Source of the DNA: Desulfobacula sp.
Lineage (GTDB): Bacteria; Desulfobacterota; Desulfobacteria; Desulfobacterales; Desulfobacteraceae
Direction of reading: 5' to 3'
Assembly (NCBI GenBank): GCA_027858355.1
Contig: JAQICW010000590.1
Coordinates: forward strand, 1-8,842
DNA: 8,842 nt
In this document: one piece after another, positions 6,527 through 8,842 of the stretch
Layout of the letters: each line of letters starts with the position of its first letter
Numbering within the stretch: position 1 is the first letter of the stretch
Notes under the pieces: generated by a model
What the model was told of the DNA's origin: nothing
Databases searched by the model: none
The model's input: the letters and a program-made list of their open reading frames with translations, nothing else
Program-made: the position numbers and the translations under genes

Positions 6527-7546
6527 TTACCACCCTAGAACTTCCATGAGAACTTTGTTGGCCTCAGGTGCGCCTTTACCTGATTTTCCAGCCCATTCTT
6601 CCATATAGGGCTTTGCTTTTTGTTGAATTTTTTTCATAATTTCTTTTGGCATAGCCCGCATGGTAACTCCATCATCGTGCATAACTGAAATAGCTGCCAA
6701 GGCATCATCAGTTCTCATTTGAACCCTTTTTTGCTTTTCATACTCTTTCACAGCTTTCATGAGTCCTTTCTGAACCTCTGGAGAAAGCTCTGCGTAAGCA
6801 TCTCTATTAATGGCGATACGGTCCATACCAAATGCTTCAGCCATTCTCGTAGAATATTTGCAGACTTCAGTCCATTTGCTGTTTTTCTGGCCCGAAAGGC
6901 TCCCGATGGCTCCGTCTATCACCCCCCGCTGAAGGGCAGTATAAACCTCGCCCCACGAGATCGTCACAGGTGAGCCTCCGAGCCATTTGACTACATCAGC
7001 ATGCTGTTTACTTGGAACACGGATTTTTTTACCCTTTAATGAATCCATATCATTTACCAATGTGTCAATAGTTGAGATTGTCGGACCAAACCATACCCAA
7101 TAAGCAGCCTCAAATATATTGTATTTATCGTATACTGTGTCCAATGCTCCTTGCTTTAGCAAAGCCTCATGCATGTCAAACATTTGTTCAACGGAACCTG
7201 CGACCATTGGTGTGCCGGTAAGCGCCAATACCGGTTCATATCCAGCGTTATAAATACCCTCTATTTCACCCATTTCACAATGTCTTTTTTTGAGGGCCTT
7301 CATGATATCCGAGCCCTTATACGGATGTTCCCCATGGAAAAAAAGATTGACCTCCAATTGGCCGTTTGTGTGCTTTTTTACCATATCCGGGAAGTTTGGT
7401 AGTATCGGAAATAGTGACGGCGGATAGCTTATAAAAAATTTCCAACTGGTTGGTTTGGCATCAGCTCCATGCAACGGTACTAGAGCAAACATGGAAAAAA
7501 GATAAAAACACACCATAACAATAAACATTTTTCTTTTTTGCTTCAT
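6527..7546 (-). CDS. dctP: TRAP transporter solute-binding protein DctP
   Basis: This 339-residue periplasmic protein captures the substrate and delivers it to DctQM. The N terminus is a classical signal peptide: MKQKRKM, a hydrophobic core to about residue 22, and a likely cleavage after GADA (residue 30, A-x-A pattern). The mature part shows the DctP pattern, including KGKKIRVPSK with R176, the position that in this family binds the substrate carboxylate, followed by PVTISWGEVYTALQRGVIDG (193-212). This suggests an organic acid ligand. ATG 7546 follows AAGGAG (- strand, 7555-7560) with an 8-nt spacer, a strong start. It is the first gene of the TRAP series, behind a 356-nt AT-rich promoter region, and ends just before the 6473-6514 hairpin. 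The family is certain, the ligand unknown. Confidence 0.95.
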   Translation of the reverse strand: MKQKRKMFIVMVCFYLFSMFALVPLHGADAKPTSWKFFISYPPSLFPILPNFPDMVKKHTNGQLEVNLFFHGEHPYKGSDIMKALKKRHCEMGEIEGIYNAGYEPVLALTGTPMVAGSVEQMFDMHEALLKQGALDTVYDKYNIFEAAYWVWFGPTISTIDTLVNDMDSLKGKKIRVPSKQHADVVKWLGGSPVTISWGEVYTALQRGVIDGAIGSLSGQKNSKWTEVCKYSTRMAEAFGMDRIAINRDAYAELSPEVQKGLMKAVKEYEKQKRVQMRTDDALAAISVMHDDGVTMRAMPKEIMKKIQQKAKPYMEEWAGKSGKGAPEANKVLMEVLGW

Positions 7547-7622
7547 CTCACATTCTCCTTTAACAAATTTAAATTAACATCCTTATTTCAACCACTTTTC
7601 AAATTTTTGCCCCTTTGATTTA

Positions 7623-7651
7623 TGTATAGAGGAGGAATTATATTTTTACAA
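7623..7651 (-). promoter_or_regulatory. Candidate sigma-70 type promoter for dctP (proximal)
   Basis: On the - strand, TTGTAA (7646-7651) and TATACA (7623-7628) are separated by 17 nt. Each hexamer matches its consensus at 4 of 6 positions. A start near 7615 would give a leader of about 70 nt before the dctP ATG. This is a pattern match in AT-rich DNA and so uncertain. Confidence 0.3.
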
Positions 7652-7672
7652 GTATTTTTTTTATTTTTATTT

Positions 7673-7700
7673 ATTATGCAATTTTTTTTGCGCAAATCAA
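7673..7700 (-). promoter_or_regulatory. Candidate sigma-70 type promoter for dctP (distal)
   Basis: On the - strand, TTGATT (7695-7700) and CATAAT (7673-7678) are 16 nt apart. The self-complementary octamer TTGCGCAA (7688-7695) lies in the spacer and touches the -35 box, where a regulator could act. The leader would be about 120 nt. Confidence 0.3.
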
Positions 7701-7902
7701 GGAGATGTGTCCATTTTCCAACTTTTCTCAGACACGATAAGGCTGTCTTTACGAAGTTTGGGATCCCATTTTCTTTGGCAGTGGTATCATCTTACTGCTG
7801 ACATGGATTCCGGACCAATAAAGATGGTTGAGATTCAACACCACCAAAAATATCTCTTAGCATGCATGAGCGCACAAATCGGTCCAAAAGGCAATATGGT
7901 AT

Positions 7903-8718
7903 TTAAAAGATTGACATCCCGGTTTTTGTTGTAAACCATTCAAGGGCAATGGTTCCGGCAAGAGAGTTGCCACTTTTGTTCAGACCGGGGGACCAAGTGG
8001 TAATGCTCAGCCTTCCCGGGATAAATGCTGCGATTCCTCCGCCAACCCCGCTTTTCCCGGGTAATCCGACCCGGTAGGCAAAATCCCCCACAGCATCATA
8101 GGTCCCGCAGGTGAGCATGAGAGCGTTAATCCTTTTGGCCTGGCTCGGGGTTAATATCTGTTTGCCGGATAGGGGGGATTGTCCGTGATTGGCCAGTATT
8201 GAAAAACTTTTGCAAAGATCCACACAACTCATACTTAAGGCGCATTGGTGGAAATAAACGTCCAGGACCGTTTCAACATCATTTTCCAGGTTGCCGTAAC
8301 TTTTGAGGAAATTTGCCAGAGCGGCATTCCTGAATCCGGTCTGTTTTTCAGATTCAGCCACCTTTACATCAACATGGATATTCTGATTGTCCGACAAATC
8401 CCGGACAAAATCAAGAATGGTTTGGTCTGCATCCTTGGTATGGGAGATGATGATATCCGCCAAGACTAGGGCACCTGCATTGACAAAAGGGTTTCGCGGG
8501 ATCCCGTTTTCATACTCAAGCTGTACCAGTGAATTAAATGAGTTTCCCGAAGGTTCCCTGCCAATGCGTTTCAATAAGTTGCTTTCCCCGATCAGCTGCA
8601 ATGCCAGGATAAGGGTATATGCCTTTGAAATGGATTGAATTGAAAAAGATTCCAACGCATCTCCCACAAAAAAAGTATTACCCTTCAAAACCTGGACTGC
8701 CATCCCGAATTTTCCCAA
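7903..8718 (-). CDS. glsA: Glutaminase (serine-dependent, GlsA family), 5' end broken by an in-frame stop
   Basis: The product matches bacterial glutaminases that hydrolyse L-glutamine to glutamate and ammonia in the cytoplasm, a beta-lactamase-like fold with a Ser-Lys active site. Numbering from the TTG at 8718, SIQSISK carries the S29/K32 pair, then PSGNSFNSLVQLE, GIPRNPFVNAGAL (N80), FRNAALANFLKSYGN, YFHQCALSMSC and FAYRVGLPGKSGVGGG, and near the C terminus SPGLNKSGNSLAG. All main motifs appear intact. The family normally has about 305 residues, but this open frame gives 271: the first 34 codons are cut off by a TAA at 8797-8799. TTG 8718 and the first ATG (8703) both lack a Shine-Dalgarno sequence, and the missing part includes the conserved segment KIADYIPILA. 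The gene is therefore probably impaired unless translation restarts. It is not obviously linked to the TRAP genes, although it has the same direction. Confidence 0.87.
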   Translation of the reverse strand: MGKFGMAVQVLKGNTFFVGDALESFSIQSISKAYTLILALQLIGESNLLKRIGREPSGNSFNSLVQLEYENGIPRNPFVNAGALVLADIIISHTKDADQTILDFVRDLSDNQNIHVDVKVAESEKQTGFRNAALANFLKSYGNLENDVETVLDVYFHQCALSMSCVDLCKSFSILANHGQSPLSGKQILTPSQAKRINALMLTCGTYDAVGDFAYRVGLPGKSGVGGGIAAFIPGRLSITTWSPGLNKSGNSLAGTIALEWFTTKTGMSIF

Positions 8719-8820
8719 GGGAACCCGGGCCAGAATTGGGATGTAATCAGCTATTTTCCCTTTGTTGATAAAGGGTTTGATCTCCTCAAAAATTTCTTAA
8801 AGGATTTTTAGATATTCCAT
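8719..8820 (-). pseudogene. Original N-terminal segment of the glutaminase gene with TAA at codon 8
   Basis: Reading from ATG 8820 on the - strand gives MEYLKIL, then TAA (8797-8799), then EIFEEIKPFINKGK and IADYIPILARVPLGKFGM in the same frame as the downstream glutaminase. The whole frame from 8820 to 7903 is 305 codons plus stop, the usual size for the family. A purine-rich GGGGTGAT precedes the ATG. A single C-to-T change of CAA to TAA would explain the stop, though the original codon is inference. A GAGGAG sits just after the stop (8782-8787) but leads to no standard start codon. Confidence 0.75.
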
Positions 8821-8842
8821 GGATCACCCCCCCAACCATTTC

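Larger units (their letters stand above)
7547..7902. other. Intergenic region between glutaminase and dctP
   Basis: These 356 bases hold no gene I can support. The part nearest dctP (about 7561-7690) is extremely AT-rich, with T and A runs, as expected of a promoter with upstream-element-like tracts. The part nearest the glutaminase (about 7705-7900) is more balanced in composition. It has only a weak hairpin (GTTGA/TCAAC around GAT, within 7820-7840) and no convincing terminator. A + strand frame of 75 codons crosses it but has no good start signal or recognisable product. Confidence 0.6.

Noticed and set aside
7690..7720. Possible sigma-54 promoter upstream of dctP
   Set aside because: No GG-N10-GC pair with TGGCAC/TTGCA-like elements could be found.
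7707..7934. A 75-codon + strand frame crossing the glutaminase-dctP gap
   Set aside because: It begins with GTG only 2 nt after an AAGGAG, overlaps the 3' end of the glutaminase gene, and its product resembles no family I know. Probably chance.
1..8842. CRISPR array, tRNA, toxin-antitoxin pair or defence system
   Set aside because: I saw no regularly spaced repeats, no cloverleaf-like sequences and no proteins of such families.

Overview
The window looks like accessory chromosome from an AT-rich Gram-negative bacterium. A three-part TRAP transporter, an RpiR-type regulator, a phosphotriesterase-family hydrolase and an IS1634-type insertion sequence together suggest a Desulfobacterota-like marine or sediment anaerobe. 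That taxonomic guess rests on gene style only; no rRNA or other marker is present.

Left part (1-2316). An enolase-superfamily (mandelate racemase/muconate lactonizing type) gene starts at 40 on the + strand with a good ribosome binding site. After about 26 codons it is cut by a complete insertion sequence (about 116-2205) with 18-bp near-perfect terminal inverted repeats and one long DDE transposase gene. The DNA right of the element does not continue the enolase frame, so the rest of that gene has been lost or moved.

Centre (2317-7546). Five genes lie on the - strand, in transcription order: dctP (periplasmic solute-binding protein), dctQ (small membrane subunit), dctM (large membrane subunit), a phosphotriesterase-family metal hydrolase (probable lactonase), and an RpiR-type regulator. 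The likely logic is periplasmic capture and uptake of an organic or sugar acid (DctPQM), hydrolysis of a lactone or ester (phosphotriesterase-like enzyme), dehydration of the acid by the now broken enolase-family enzyme, and control by the RpiR protein. The substrate cannot be read from the sequence. A perfect 16-bp inverted repeat sits between dctP and dctQ, and palindromes lie upstream of the hydrolase and regulator genes.

Right part (7547-8842). An AT-rich 356-bp intergenic region carries promoter-like elements for dctP. Beyond it, also on the - strand, is a glutaminase gene that would be a normal 305 codons from an ATG at 8820, but codon 8 is TAA. The remaining frame has only a TTG start without a ribosome binding site, so the gene is probably inactivated or impaired.

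I found no tRNA, rRNA, CRISPR array or recognisable defence system. The points most worth checking are the glutaminase nonsense codon, the TTAA-flanked insertion with a missing half gene, the intercistronic hairpin, and the transporter-hydrolase-regulator-dehydratase set as a possible uncharacterised acid/lactone catabolic locus.
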